Shown: positions 1 to 14,179, counted from the stretch's first letter. The stretch is 64,000 nt of DNA from Chlorokybus atmophyticus (GCA_009103225.1 RHPI01002090.1:879168-943167), one strand, 5' to 3'. Notes: generated from the sequence alone by a model not told the origin. Program-made: numbers and translations.

Positions 1-1088
1 CCAAATACAGCGACTCGGTCAACTCCTGGTCCATGGTGGCGAGCGGACGTATGGGCATGCAATCTCTGCGCTTCCGAGCCTGCGACGGACAACCCTGCAG
101 CTGCTCACCACTGCTGCCATCAGACGCCATCTGTGAGCAATTGCAAGCAACCATTATACCAGCATGCATGACTAACTCATTATCTTTTGGGGTGACCATG
201 CACAGCCACGCCTATACATGCACATGCACATGTTAGGAACAGAGAGGCAAAGGCGTCGAGTCAGCAACCCCATGCACACACAAACATCTACTCTACAACC
301 CCTGCGTTCACACACACAACCACACATGCAACCACCCACACGCTCAACCACACATGTGTGCACAGATCAAGGGACAGGGAGGGGTGGACAGTAGTGGCGA
401 GGAGCCACAACGGTGAGCCACGCACCTGCGCCAAGTGGGCCACCGTCGCCGTCGCTGGACCCTTTTGCGCCACCTGTGTAGGGCGCACACACACTCCGGA
501 CAGCGGACTACAACCACCCCACCAGCAACCTCGCCGCCCACAACCCCCAAACCACTAGGGTTTGGGGGTTTTCCGGCCGTGACATGCAGCCAAGTGTCAG
601 CACAGCACGTCAGCACAGCCCTAGACCTGTCTGACGCCACCTTACCGCCACAAATGGCTGCCAAGCAGTCATTTGAGGCCGTCCGAAGTTAGGCAAACCT
701 AAACTTTTCGAACTTTTTACCCACCCCGCACTTTGGCAGGAAGGTGAGGACGCTATAGTTATCCGTTTGAGGTGCCGTCAAGCACATCATGTCCGTCAAC
801 TCCTCAGCTATCCAACGTGCTATTACCCTCCCTAAACTGACCACCAAGCCGTAAGCTACGACCTATCCTTAAAAAGTCGTCCGAAGTATGGTCCACACAC
901 CCTAGTGTGCAGCACACTGTGTGCTCTGAACTGATGTCTCTCACGGTCACGTGACGAGCAGCGACGTGGCGACGAAGAAAAGAGTGAGAGAGCGCTCCGC
1001 CAGCAGTTTCCAGGCCGGCCAAATGCGGCGGTGACGGCGGCGGGCAGATAGCGCGGTAGGGTGGTATTGGATCCTTTGCCAACAAGCG

Positions 1089-1142
<54 letters not shown>

Positions 1143-1210
1143 CGGGTAGTAGGCTTTGCAACTATCACCGCATACAACACACTTGCGTGTGTCATCAGAT
1201 CTCCAGCACC
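1..1210. other. Intergenic / upstream region of TTLL gene
   Basis: I see no supportable coding region here; the open frames are short, overlap on both strands and have no family resemblance. The stretch holds CA/TG-rich low-complexity sequence (about 200-360), a telo-box-like word in reverse orientation at 556-564 and a (GA)24 microsatellite at 1091-1138. It probably contains the promoter and 5' leader of the TTLL gene that begins at 1211. Confidence 0.6.
1091..1138. repeat. (GA)24 microsatellite just upstream of TTLL start
   Basis: A pure GA dinucleotide run of about 48 bp lies about 72 bp before the TTLL ATG. It is probably in the 5' leader or core promoter. GA runs in this position act as GAGA-type elements in some plant promoters; here that is only an inference. 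Confidence 0.9.
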
Positions 1211-4200
1211 ATGACAGTGGCATCAATGACTCGTTCAACATCAGCAACATCGTCATCCACGACCACCTCATCCACAGCAGCAACGACTGCGTTCATTGCG
1301 GGGCTCGAGAGTCTGCACCTCTACGACACGCCGCACAGCTCAGGGACCCCTTGCACCTCATCATCATCGTCGTTCAAACCATGTACCAACATTGGCTCGA
1401 TCGCATCATCAGCAATAGCCGCAACAACGACGACGACGACGCGGGCTAAGGCGACAGCGGTGGTAATGCTGGCGTCGTCCGTGCTCCCGGGCCTGCAGGC
1501 CACAGTTGCCTTCCGCTCCGACACTGCAACTTCCCCTGACGTATGTGTCTGTTGGGTACATTTGGTCGTGCCTGCGTGCGGCTGTGTACATGCGCACGTC
1601 TACACATACGCAGTTGCGCGGGCATCCATATTGGGGTGCGCGCATGCATGCAAGCATGGCTGCAGGCGCGCTTGTACATGGGTGCGCCATGTACACAATC
1701 GTTTGTAAATTGTTTGCAACCACGTTGGCACCATATGCACATGTGCCTGAGTTCGCGACCATGGTTGGTGAAATGTGTGAATGTGGTGACGCAAGCAACC
1801 GAAAAGGCAAGTTGTGCGCAGGCAAGCTTGGTCGTATGCAAGAAGCCCAAGCTATACGTGAAGGTACAAATACTGCGCGTGCTCACCCTTTTAGCTCAAG
1901 CATCCCCTTCCCATTTACTCAACTCGCATCCACAATATACTCATCAACACCACCTCTCGCAGTACGGCGACCTGGCGGCCAACTCCGTGAAGGCGACCTT
2001 CGCGCGCGCGGGGTTCCGCGTCATAAAAGACAATGACGATGATGATGACGTTGACGACGACAACGCCGGCACGGGCGCGAACAAGAAGTGGAACGTGTGG
2101 TGGGGAGGAGCACTCAAGAGCGAACACTTTCGGGGACTCGGAAGGCTGCAAAAGGTGCACACGTGCACAGTCGTGCAATGCTTGTTTTATTTTGTTCTCT
2201 CCGTTCTGCTTCACTTCATCCATCACCAACTCATTAGCAACCAACTCATCGACTTTGCATCTCCTCGGACAGATCAACCATTTTCCGGGGACATGGGAGT
2301 TGGGGCGAAAGGTGAGTTCACTGCACATTGTTGGGGTCAGCGTGTCACCGTTACTGATTGTTTTGGTGTGTTCTGGAGGGGATCAGCTTATCAGCAGCCA
2401 ACACCACCGCAATGCCCGCAGGACAAGTTGTACCGCAGCGTGGGGCGCATGCGGAGGCGGCACGGGGACGACGCGTACGACATCCTGCCCAGGTTCTGGC
2501 TGCTGCCGGAAGAGGCAGGTGAGCGCCGCAGCTGGAGGAGGCTTTGTGGTGTGCCAGCGGGAGACGCGTGCGTGCGTGCGTGCGTGCGCGCGGTGGTCTT
2601 GGTGGTGTACGCTTGTGTACACTGGAGTGGAAGCGTTTGCGCAAAACTGCCTGTGCGCGTGTGTGTGCGCGCGTGTATGTGTGGTGATGGTTGTGTGCAT
2701 GCTTGCGACAATGAGTCTGCCTGCGTGTGCGCGCACGCAATCAGACAACAAGTGGTCACCTCCACAGGTGAGTGGGCGGCAGACTTGGAACGCAATCCCG
2801 ACAGCATATACATCATCAAGGTGGTGCAAGTTTATTATTTGTGGTGACAATGAGGATGTTAGTTCGACTATGCGTATGCATGAATCGCATTTGCACAAAC
2901 TCACTTCATCTTTGCGCACAGCCGCGGTCGTCATCGCGTGGGCGTGGCATCAAGCTTGTGCGCAGGCCATCGGTAAGTGAGTGTATGACCTACACACCGC
3001 ATAGCTATTTCCTGACAACAGATGTGCAAACAGTGCAACCACAATTGTAAAAAGAAGTGTCTGAAGCGTGATAGCAAACAAAACATCACTATGAATGACA
3101 GGAGGTTCCGAAAGACAAGGAGTGCCTTGCACAGCGCTACATTCGGCAGCCTGCCCTCATCAACGGTTACAAGTACTGTGTCTCAACCACCACGACAACA
3201 ACATATGATTATCATATCATTATTGTTTATTGTTGCTAAGCACCCTTGATCACACAGTTTACAGTTACAGTTCATTTCCCCTGAAGGTACGACCTGCGCG
3301 TGTACATACTGGTGACGTGCTTTGACCCCCTCATCGTGTACATATATGAGAACGGACTCGTGCGCTTTGCCACTGAACAGGTGCGCACATATGCAAACGA
3401 CATGAATGTGTTTGAAAGCTGAAAAGACCTATGATGACATGTGTCTTGCTGCATCTGCCACCAGTTTATCCCAGGTGGGCCCATCAAGCGCCGCCGCATG
3501 CACATCACAAACTACAGGTCTGTGCGTGAGAGTGGTACACGGCACGCATAATACAACAAAGACTTGAGATGTCTTCAAACCACACAACAGAAACTCAATA
3601 CTGTAGCCAGCTGGTAGCTAGTGTGCTACCACAAAACTGGGCTTGCATGGCGTTTGCTACTTATCACCAAAGTCGACGTGTGTTTGCACAGCGTCAACTC
3701 GAAGAGCGCCAAGTTCGTTGAGATAGACAACAGCGAAGCCGATGGCACCGGGTCAAAGGTACACTCTTCGCACTTGAGGAAACAAAGAACATGGTACTAC
3801 TGGATAGGAGAAGTCAGCTGACCTGATACAAATGTGACGGACATGTCCTTTGCAGTGGACGTTGAAGGCCCTGCAAAAACATTTTGCTGAGACTGGGCAG
3901 TCCTTCTCAGCAGTGTGGCAACAGGTGAGGAGAGGGACATGCCCTTTGTGTAAGTATGATTACGGAGAATCTGTGTGCATCGCTTGAGATAAGCACACCC
4001 CAAACCAATCAGCGGTTTGGTATTGGCAGATAGGCGACATTGTTGTGAAGACCATGCTGGCTGTTGAAGAGCAGGTGCACACTAGGATGAACCCCGTTGA
4101 GTTGTAGCGACAAATCATACATTGCACACGCGGTGGCCGCGAGTGGCTCATCATTTGACTTATACATGACACTGATGAACAGGTGAATACGCTCTGCCAG

Positions 4201-5215
4201 TTGCACGTGACCCATCCCTTCAATTGTTTCGAGCTGTACGGCTTCGACATCGTGCTGGACCAGAGTATGCGTGCATGGCTGCTTGAGGTGCGCAACTCGA
4301 TTGTCCATATCACAATAGAGGCCATGCGTGCATCCGTCACCACAAAACGATTGTAGTAGGTAAGCAGTAAACAAACGTACAAGTGCTTTCTCAACTGCTT
4401 CGTTCCTGACAACAGGTGAACACTGGCCCGGCTCTGAACTGCCCCTCCCAGCTGGACAGGACGCTGAAACACGATATGCTGGCCAATGTCATGAACCTGG
4501 TCAGCACTAGACCATAACAAGCAACTGGGTTGATTAAAAAAGGAAGAGTCTGAAATCTCCCTGCGTGATGGACTCGTTGAACAGGTGGGTGTTGTGCCCT
4601 ACGATCGCGTGCGCATGCGGGCGGAAGAGAAGGGCGCCAAGCGGGCGCGTCTACTGGGTCTGGGCGAGAAGCAGCAGAAGCTGCTGCGCAGGGACGTCAA
4701 AGACATCGAGGGGATGGACCTGCGCTCGATAACACCGGAGAACCTCCCGCCGATACTGAAGGTCAGTGAGACAAAATTGCATAGGATGCGCTGCATAGCG
4801 TAGAGTCACTGTCTTTGTCTATAATGAGTATCCTGCCTGTTCAGGAAGCTGAGGGTCAGTACTTGAGACGCGGACAGTTCCAAAGGGTGTTCCCGATGGC
4901 CAACACGCATTCAAGGTATGATGTGGCCTGCTGCCACCACATGCTTGTACGGGTGCAAGCAGGTGGTGGCAGCAGGCCACATCATGCACTCTTTACAAAT
5001 GAGGCGTTTGATCCTGAGCTGTCATATAGCATCGACTCATCAACACTGACCATGCCGCACGTTGGCTGATCAGGTACTCCAGGTATTTTGCAACACAGCG
5101 ATACAACAACACGCTGTACGGGCTTTGGCTCCAGCAACGGCGACCGCAATCGGCATTGTCACCAAAACGAGCAAAGTCCCCAGAAAAGAACAGGCGTTGG
5201 TCAGAACCAGGATAA
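1211..5215 (+). CDS. Tubulin polyglutamylase, TTLL4/TTLL5-like
   Basis: Encodes a tubulin-tyrosine-ligase-like enzyme that would add glutamate side chains to tubulin tails, a modification of axonemal and centriolar microtubules. Seventeen exons: 1211-1540, 1963-2154, 2273-2311, 2422-2518, 2768-2820, 2922-2972, 3102-3172, 3287-3380, 3465-3517, 3692-3758, 3856-3924, 4030-4074, 4183-4287, 4416-4499, 4585-4761, 4845-4915, 5074-5215; 579 aa. Family landmarks in order: [13 protein letters not shown] (about residues 175-187), the glycine-rich nucleotide loop [11 protein letters not shown] (about 240-250), the strand [15 protein letters not shown] (about 278-292), HITNY near 323, and [11 protein letters not shown] ... 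WLLEVN near 400-425, which carries the acidic metal-binding site. The N-terminal [11 protein letters not shown] resembles the segment preceding the domain in TTLL4. The serine/threonine-rich first 90 residues are unconserved. Convergent with AUG6, 173 bp away. Confidence 0.9.
4918..4985. repeat. Near-perfect hairpin in last TTLL intron
   Basis: Two 32-nt arms (4918-4949 and 4954-4985) are reverse complements with two mismatches and a 4-nt loop. The hairpin begins two bases after the donor GT of the final intron (4916-5073). It is not coding. Confidence 0.9.
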
Positions 5216-5388
5216 TGAGCGTTGAGCTTTCATACACCCATTGCGTATGCACTGTTCAATAACAAGTCACGAAATGGTGTGCATATAAGTAACAAGCGTT
5301 GAAGCATGAACCTGAAAGCATTTATTCAGCAAGGTGGCAAAAGTTTCAGAGTATGTACAGCAGCGATGATGTAAGCAAACAGTTGTGT

Positions 5389-8232
5389 TTAGAAAGACAA
5401 GTCCGATGGCTGAACGTCCGCCAGCAGATCGAAGCCGTCGCAGTTGACTTTGTCAAACATCGCAAACCATCGCGGCGACTCTGGCATAGAATCGCGCGAC
5501 GTCTTCTGGGATGTGCGCGGGCCGTGCTGCTTGGGTGTATCATGGCTTGAAAGACCATTTGCGTGTGGCTTGCTTGGCATGCTAAAGTCCAGACAACGCG
5601 CAGTCACGCGGCTCGGACTCTCTGTGGTGATGCCCATGTTCTCTTTCCTAGCAGCGTGCCGAAGCGTGTGTGGCTCTGAATGGGGTACGGTCAAGTTGCG
5701 TCTTGCCAGCGTGCGTGTGTGCGTGCGTGCAGATTGACCTGCATGGCAAGCATCGTTTGCAACTACGTCATAGTTACATGCAACTGTGGCTGTGATGTTC
5801 AGTTACTTACTTGGTTGAGTTAACCGCGAGCGTGCTGGCGCAGCGCCACTTCTGCTGAGAGTTTCTGCTGCTAAGTTCAGTGCGGCTGCGGCTGCGTGCA
5901 GTTCTGAGGTGACGGTTGAGTTGTTTTGCGAAGGGGTCGGTTGCGGGGCCGCTTGCTTCATGGGGGTTGTGGCGCTGCATGGAGCAGGCCAATGCAGTTT
6001 CGACTGCAGCTGAGCGGAGGGTACCAGGGGGAGGGCGTCACAGTCGCCTGAGGCATCTGCAAGATTGCCCTGAATGCAGGAACCCAACACACATGTCAAC
6101 AGTTGGTGAACATTCAATCAAGGATAATCCCTTAGTACAGCAAAGCACGCTTCACCTCTGCCTGCGTGGTAACAGCTGCCTGATCGAGCTCCGTGGCCTC
6201 TTTCTGCAACGTTGATATAGATTCCTGCAGCTGCGGTAGTGTCTGTTCTAGCTTGGTGACCAGTGTCTGCAACAACCAACTTGAGCGTCTGCAACTTGAG
6301 TGTCTGCAAACAACAACAGCCGCAATGGCACGTGCCTGCAAGCTGGCCAGGTGGTGCTGGTGAATGTCCAGGTGCTCCTGCAAGGCGTCCTTGTGCTCCT
6401 CACTCTGGTGCAAGAGTGTTGAGCTACCACTGCTGGTTGCTGCTCGCGCCTACAGTTGTGTGAGATAAGTGTGAGATAAGATGCAGTTACAGTGGCGGTC
6501 ACTGCACGATTACAAGACATGCGCTACCATGACAGCCGTGGCGCGCAGTTGACGCACAATGTCTTGAAGCCACTTGCGAAGCAGCTGCGTGATGTCCAAC
6601 TCCCCTGGTTTGTCGTTGGTCCCGGCCAGTGTAGCGCCATCAATGGCATACCTGTAGGAATGGTTGACGTTTGCATCAAATCGTTGCACCTGCTTGTGAT
6701 TGTATTCATCGCTCATTGTGGCTTACCTGTGCCTGCGCTTCGTAACGGCAATTTCCAGCAAGTCCTTTGCGCCTTGTGTGACATCTACCACAACCAGGGT
6801 TCAGCCGTTGATAGCAAGCTTGTTTCGATGACATGCACGACATTCTGTACGTGACTAGCGAGAACAGCTCAATGCCGCTGCACATAAGTCTCGTGATGAG
6901 CCCACCTGCATAACGCAGCAGCGATGACCACATCTCCGTTGCGTCCGCTACACTCTCATCTACATTATCAAGCGTTTGAGACTCTAGCTTTCTCTTTTCC
7001 AACTCCTCAGCCTGGCGCTCCAATGTTGCCTGTGGCCCTCAGCATCGTCAGCAGTTTGTGACGCCATGCCTGTGGCATTCAGACTCTCTGGCGTGGCATA
7101 CCTGTTCGTCGCACAATGAATGATACTCGCGAGTCAGCTCTTGAGCAAGTTCAGCCCAGCGAGCCTGCTCAGATGCAGCCGTTGCTGCAGCAGCAAGAAA
7201 CCGCTCCCGCTCCTTTGCAACTTTCTCCTGCAAGACTCAAACATCGGCTACAACAACAATGTGCTTGCTGGTGGGAAAACAGTTGTTTGAGTGTGTGTGT
7301 TAGGGTTCACGTGCGCTTGCGCGTGCGTGTTGGTGGAGACCCCACCTTGGTAGTTCTTAGCAGAGCTGGCAGGTCTGACTCGGTAGTCGTTGGGGTTGGA
7401 TGCAGTTGCGGTAACTCTCGTGAGCTGGTAACGCGCAACACGTGTGCAGATAGCTGCCACATGATCTCAATGAACCTGCTCAGCAATGGACGAGTTGACA
7501 CATCTATCAGCACACACTGTAGCACGTGTGAAACACAACAGTCAGTACCGTTCGCCGCAGCATGAGCGCAAAGCCGATCCGCGCGAAGTGTTACGTGGCA
7601 GGGCCGAAGCATCCTCCAATTCATTCAGCCTCTGGCGCACAATCTGTTGCAAGAACGCTAGCCTTGGTCTACAATCATCGCATGCAAAACTTCTCCATCT
7701 CGCAACCCTCCAAGCTCGCTTTGCTCCTTAACAACATGCAGCTACAAGCTTTGCAAGATACTTGCCTTTTGGAACTCTCGGGACTGCTGAAGATCGACAA
7801 TCGGCCAGACTGACAGAAAATCCTGTTGTCAGGTGCAAGCTGAGTCAGGTTGACAAGACAGGCAAGAAAACATGCTTGCAGCTGGAAAAGGACACTGTAC
7901 GTGACTCCAAGCAGGTTTGAGTGGGACCATTGTGTTCGTGAATAGCAAGCTCATTCTACCTATGCCAAGCACGCGTGTATGAAATTCATCTCAAGCGTAA
8001 TCTATTACGGTAAGCTCATCATGTTTGGTCCGCTCACCTTCTTACTTTGCTCAGGATCCAGCTTTGTGAGCAAGAAGTGAACGACAATCTCCATAGCCTT
8101 GATATTGGACACCCTGAACATTCGCTCGTGCAGCTCCACGCCGTAGCGAGCCTTCACCTGCTCCGGCTCCAGCCCCAGCAGCAGCAGGTTGCTCATCATG
8201 GCGGACTCCAGCTCCTGCAGCTCAGCCGCCAT
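5389..8232 (-). CDS. Augmin-like complex subunit 6 (AUG6/HAUS6)
   Basis: Subunit of augmin, which recruits gamma-tubulin to the sides of spindle and cortical microtubules for branching nucleation. Twelve exons, high to low: 8046-8232, 7766-7809, 7549-7643, 7346-7475, 7102-7227, 6906-7029, 6727-6784, 6528-6651, 6336-6449, 6156-6266, 5811-6069, 5389-5738; 573 aa. The N-terminus ELESAMMSNLLLLGLEP, then WPIVDLQQSREFQK, RFIEIMWQLSAHVLR and HQHHLASLQ match plant AUG6 in order. The middle is coiled coil and the serine-rich tail is poorly conserved. Exon 2 ends with a GC donor (aag|gcaagt); the exon 9 donor may also be GC, or the 69-nt stretch to exon 10 may be coding since the frame stays open. An in-frame ATG at 8347-8349 would add 39 residues, but similarity begins at MAAELQ, so 8232 is preferred. 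Confidence 0.88.
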
Positions 8233-8274
8233 GACGCCGAGCAAGAAACTAGCTATTCCAACACGACGGCGCCC

Positions 8275-8294
8275 AAACCCTAACCCTAACCCTG
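8275..8294 (-). promoter_or_regulatory. Telo-box / short telomere-like repeat upstream of AUG6
   Basis: AAACCCTAACCCTAACCCT lies 43 bp upstream of the AUG6 start codon, so it is in the leader or core promoter. AAACCCTAA is the plant telo-box, found near starts of growth- and replication-linked genes. The regulatory role is inferred. Confidence 0.6.
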
Positions 8295-9200
8295 GTCCTA
8301 GCGCCAGCAACAGTGCCACCGCCGTCCTCCGCCGCCACCAGGTTGGCAACCAACAGACGCAGGGCGGTGTGTGCCAGCGATAATGTGTCTGTGCTGAGCT
8401 TTCCCGCGCTGAGTGATATTGCCCTGGCGATTTCGGGATCCCGATCGAGCGGGCTCACGTGCCTGTCAGCAGACGAGGGCACGTCATGTCATCCATCGTG
8501 CATAGGGGCATGGATGAGTCGTCAGTGACAACTTGTCGCAGCACAGCCACATGTCAGCTCAAATGTGGCTTGCAGGCTTATCCATACAACATACTCATCA
8601 AACGTGAGTTGCAACAAGGGCAAATCTTAACATTGTTCTAGACCGATAACTCAACTTTAATAACACCCCATAAATCAAGTGGTGCTATATTTGAACACAA
8701 TGATCAATTTGTCATTATAATTGGTTATGATAACATGCCGTGTATGTATGAGCAACTGTATATTTGTTAATACAACCCGAAAAGGAAGGATGCAACATCA
8801 ATACAATACACATATAATGTAATACATAGTATGTCCAAACAGCATGAATTTAACCAAACATGCGCGTTCATAGCAAAACATTATTGCACACATATATGCA
8901 TGCTTTTGCGATATCCTTTTACAAAAAACCTCACGTATGATCACGGTGTCAACTTTGTCATATACAATCGATATACATGGGATTTTATATTAACAAGCTT
9001 CATATTTTAGCTAAGCATAGGATTATTTGCGCAGGTCGGCGCTTCTTAAAACACTTTCTTCATGCAGTAACTCACTAACTTTGTTGATTGCATCCCGATA
9101 TGTCATTGATTATAAGGTTGCGATGAAGCGTATGGACTCACCCCTGACACTCAATGCAAGTCCGGTAGCTGTTGACATATGTTGCTATGGCTAAGGCAGT

Positions 9201-9384
9201 GGCTATAGGTAGCGCATAGCCTGGGCTATCTAAAGCCCCCCCCCCCCCCCCAATCCACGGTGCTTGCATGTTTGCCTTGTGTGTTCTGTATGCATGGCTA
9301 TAGGTAGCGCATAGCCTGGGCTAGTTATTGAGCCCCCTCTAATCCACGGTGCTTGCATGTTTGCCTTGTGTGTTCTGTATGCAT
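9201..9384. repeat. Tandem duplication, about 95-bp unit
   Basis: Copy 1 (9201-9295) and copy 2 (9296-9384) both begin ggctataggtagcgcatagc and both end ttctgtatgcat. Copy 1 carries a run of about 16 C (9236-9251) where copy 2 has a short C tract, so they differ mainly by homopolymer expansion. Confidence 0.9.
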
Positions 9385-9531
9385 TGTGTGCACACATGCA
9401 TGATGGAGCACCCAGTACACAAACAACTTTTTTGATGTGCATCACACTTTATACATTACCATAGTGCTGCTCATTAAATGACTATGTTTTAAACATCAAT
9501 CATGTCCGCTTTGCAGCCTATAGCTAGCAAA

Positions 9532-9780
9532 GCTCTTCAGTGGCACTCGGGTGGCAAACACCCGGAGGTAGCAATCAGCCGTACACCGGCTAATAGCAAG
9601 CACTGACAATGGGTTGGCCCAAGCCTCTAGTTTCCCACTGGCACACACAAGTTAGGCTGCTCTTCAGTGGCACTCGAGTCGCAAACACCCGGAGGTTGCA
9701 ATCAGCCATACACCGGCTGATAGCAAGCATTGACAATGGGTTGGCCCAAGCCTCTAGTTTCCCACCGGCACACACAAGTG
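9532..9780. repeat. Tandem duplication, about 125-bp unit
   Basis: Copy 1 (9532-9658) and copy 2 (9659-9780) both begin gctcttcagtggcactcg and share nearly all sequence to the CACACACAAGT end, with scattered substitutions. This is a different unit from the pair at 9201-9384. Confidence 0.9.
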
Positions 9781-9908
9781 CTTACGCAAGCACAGATGCA
9801 GAATTTTATGGTATGCATGCAGAGCGGCAGCTGCACACTCTTATGGCATTGAATGACACGCAGTGCAGCGCTTGCGTGTAGCCAAGAGTTTCATGTAATA
9901 CAATCTCA

Positions 9909-11355
9909 CTACGTATAACACAATAGATACATCCGCCACGATGCAAGTGCCAGCACAGCTGCAGTGGCAAACTCCACTGCAAGTAGGGAAGTGTTTGAAA
10001 AGCCAAGCACCATTCGTAGATACCTGTGGCACGGTTTTCTGCATCAAAAGTCTGCCATATCAATAACAGGCAAATTGCAGAATGACTTACGTGAAGCTGC
10101 TCGGCAAAAAGGCGTGTATGAGTATGAGCGTGTACAACACGGGCGCAAGTGCAGCCTGGCGGTTCTTGCGGCTCCACGCGCAGGCACCAACGGTTGCAAG
10201 CGACAGTGTGATTATCTGCGTGTGCAGTACCATTCTCATCATATGTACATATCATGACAAATGGTGGAATGAGGTGATGAGGCACGCACCAAGTTCACGT
10301 TGGTTTGGAGCGCTTGGTGCACATAGTCCCAAGTGAACTCCTGCTGCCTGACCGCGAACGTCAACGGGCCGAGTCCTTGCATCAACGCCTCCGCTGAAGC
10401 CCAGCCTGCAGTAACCAGGGAACGAAGAAGAAGAAGAAAAATCAGCAGGCATGCATTGAGGAAAAGCAACATAATATACCTACAACATCCCTTACCGAGT
10501 CCAACAGCTTGAAACCTCAGGCTCTGAGACATAGAGTGGTACGACACTTGTGTAAGCGCAAAGTACAGACCCACCACATCCAGCAGCCCGATCATCGCCT
10601 TGCCAAACTCCTACATTGGCCAATGGATGTACAGCTGAGCATGCACAGAGCACAGACTTGAAGGTCATAGAGACTCCTTGTATGTACCTGGTTGATGTCG
10701 TATACACCTATGTCCGACGCTTGCAGGAAGGTCGCTACACACACCAACTGCAAAACTGAGCATCACAACCTTGCGAATAGAGACACCGACAGCAAGTGCA
10801 TTCCTTGTTCAGCAGTGCTTCTGAACTGCGTGCTGGCTTACCTTTATTAACGCAGTGAAAACGTACACCAAACCGGCCTTGAAGCACGAGCCTCTCGCGT
10901 CATACTCCGCCCTGGTGGTCACACACCACACCGCATTAAAGCTACAATGCTTGGGTGGTCACAACCAACAACGGTAGCGCTCAAGTGCAAATGCAGCGTA
11001 GCTGTGCTCCAAGACCAAGAAGAGACCCTCCTTGTTGTTAATGCTCATAGCATGTAGCGACAGTACAGGAAAAGCTGCATGCAGCGAAGGTGAAGACTCA
11101 ACGTTTTGTTATGCGGATGTGCGCAAACCATGCTGGAAACGCATGGATGGTTGCAGCGCGAAAAAGAACCCAAAACATTGAGCATCACATGAGTGAGACT
11201 ATACATGTCATGGTACGCCATCAACGACCATAGTAGAATAAACAACAGCAGCAGCAACACCAAAATAATGCTGCTCACAGCGGCGTCGCCTTGTAGTACA
11301 CGACGTGCGGCATGAATGCCAGCGCAGCACAGTTGATAGCATGGAACAATGCCAT
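9909..11355 (-). CDS. TMEM147 family endoplasmic reticulum membrane protein
   Basis: Multi-pass ER membrane protein; in animals TMEM147 is part of the nicalin-TMEM147-NOMO assembly at the translocon. Eight exons, high to low: 11279-11355, 10842-10911, 10688-10747, 10496-10610, 10290-10405, 10091-10215, 10011-10051, 9909-9976. The sum is 223 aa, against 224 for the human protein. Matching segments: MALFHAINCAALAFMPHVVY at the start; then CFKAGLVYVFTALIK; then VCVATFLQASDIGVYDINQ; then GLGPLTFAVRQQEFTWDYV after the conserved GWASAE. The last two exons are separated by only 34 nt and are the least certain part; the length agreement supports them. Head-to-head with the aspartic protease gene, 392 bp apart. 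Confidence 0.85.
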
Positions 11356-11747
11356 TGCGCGGCACTCAGCCACGGCCTCCCCCGCTCCCGCCGCCGCCGC
11401 TGCGGATCAATGAACTCCTCAGTTCCTGAACTGAGTTTGATCAGTCCGCTTCACTGATCATCGAATTGAGGCTTCATTCAGCAGCTGAGCTGAAAGCTAG
11501 CCCCTTCCGTTAAGGTGCTGAACGCCTGCGAGAGATTTTATCCTGTCTCGCAGATCGCGAGCGTTCAGCGACCTAATGGAAGTGGGCGCCGCTGCAAGTC
11601 AGTGGCTTAATGCGGTGGGTTAATGGCCTGAGGTTTACGTGGCAAAAGTCAGCAAAGGTTAGCTGAGGGTAGCGTGCAGCGGCGGCGGTGGTGGTGGTGA
11701 GCACGGCGAGGTGGTGGTCCTGTGCGGTAGCAGTGTTGATGACGAAC
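11356..11747. promoter_or_regulatory. Divergent promoter region with nested stem-loops
   Basis: Lies between the TMEM147 and aspartic protease start codons. It is unusually rich in palindromes: ctcagttcctgaactgag (11418-11435), tgatcagtccgcttcactgatca (11438-11460) and a nested pair, ctgaacgc ... gcgttcag enclosing ctgcgag ... ctcgcag, at about 11517-11571. No TATA box is obvious. Confidence 0.6.

Positions 11748-14179
<2,432 letters not shown>

Larger units (their letters stand above)
8295..9908. other. Gene-free region with AT-rich segment and tandem duplications
   Basis: About 8640-9100 is markedly AT-rich compared with its surroundings and has stops in all frames. It is followed by two separate imperfect tandem duplications (9201-9384 and 9532-9780). 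No coding region or RNA gene is visible. The left edge may hold the AUG6 promoter and the right edge the TMEM147 3' UTR. Confidence 0.6.

Noticed and set aside
1061-1210. Extension of the TTLL N-terminus upstream through the GA repeat
   Set aside because: That frame would encode an alternating Arg-Glu run from the microsatellite; the ATG at 1211 after it is more plausible.
9201-9780. CRISPR-like array
   Set aside because: Only two copies per unit, no unique spacers, and the genome is eukaryotic; these are simple tandem duplications.
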